Source of the DNA: an uncultured Clostridium sp.
Lineage (GTDB): Bacteria > Bacillota > Clostridia > Peptostreptococcales > Peptostreptococcaceae
Length of the DNA: 5,995 nucleotides
Assembly: GCA_900539645.1 (NCBI GenBank)
Contig: UQCY01000121.1
Coordinates: forward strand, 1 to 5,995
Direction: 5' to 3'
Made by a program: the position numbers and the translations under genes. This document shows positions 5,941-5,995 of the stretch, one piece after another. The first letter of the stretch is position 1, and each line of letters opens with the position of its first letter. The notes under the pieces were generated by a model that searched no databases, was not told the DNA's origin, and saw only the letters and a program-made list of their open reading frames with translations.

Positions 5941-5995
5941 ATTTAATTTTATCACCGTCTAGCTATACAGTACATAAGTTTTAAGTATTTATGTA

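Noticed and set aside
5952..5993. Possible 3' end of a minus-strand gene upstream of proS, ending in TGA at 5952-5954
   Set aside because: It is the only frame open to the window edge and a terminator-like hairpin follows, but 13 codons are too few to identify or confirm a gene.
5864..5995. T-box riboswitch before proS
   Set aside because: No GGTGG-ACCGCG box is present and the visible hairpin lacks the antiterminator layout; sequence beyond the edge is unknown.

Overview
The window is AT-rich bacterial DNA in which every convincing gene lies on the minus strand. It therefore reads from the right edge to the left: proS, gltX, cysS, mrnC, then a small membrane-protein gene. The low GC content, AGGAGG-type ribosome binding sites, gap-free bacterial genes, the RNase Mini-III gene and the gltX-cysS-mrnC order point to a Firmicute. 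A clostridial anaerobe of the Peptostreptococcaceae type is my best guess; this is inferred from gene order and protein flavour, not from a search.

Right part (about 4097-5995): a hairpin that probably ends an unseen upstream gene overlaps a candidate promoter. It is followed by proS (prolyl-tRNA synthetase with the bacterial editing insertion), which ends at a large imperfect inverted repeat that looks like its terminator. The ProRS keeps the class II framework but differs from the usual bacterial ProRS at several active-site signature positions. That is the most interesting protein-level signal here.

Middle (593-4096): a candidate promoter with an extended -10 precedes gltX (glutamyl-tRNA synthetase). 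About 100 bases later, without an obvious terminator, comes cysS (cysteinyl-tRNA synthetase). mrnC (RNase Mini-III, 23S rRNA maturation) starts 3 bases after cysS stops. A strong hairpin plus T-run closes this unit. Three genes charge tRNA and one matures ribosomal RNA, so the block is translation housekeeping. The cysE gene that separates gltX from cysS in Bacillus is absent, and no T-box leader is visible before any of the three synthetase genes.

Left part (1-540): a four-helix membrane protein of unknown function starts only about 20 bases beyond the mrnC terminator, with little room for its own promoter. Its two halves resemble each other. Beyond it, at the window edge, a terminator-like hairpin carries a 21-base tandem duplication of its 5' arm. 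The duplication also repeats a Shine-Dalgarno plus ATG in frame, so the site can also be read as the start of another gene.

Overall this is mostly an ordinary translation-gene cluster. The points deserving a second look are the unusual ProRS motifs, exclusive CAG use for glutamine in the three synthetases, the structured intergenic hairpins and the small internally repeated membrane protein. I see no defence system, mobile element, CRISPR array or RNA gene.
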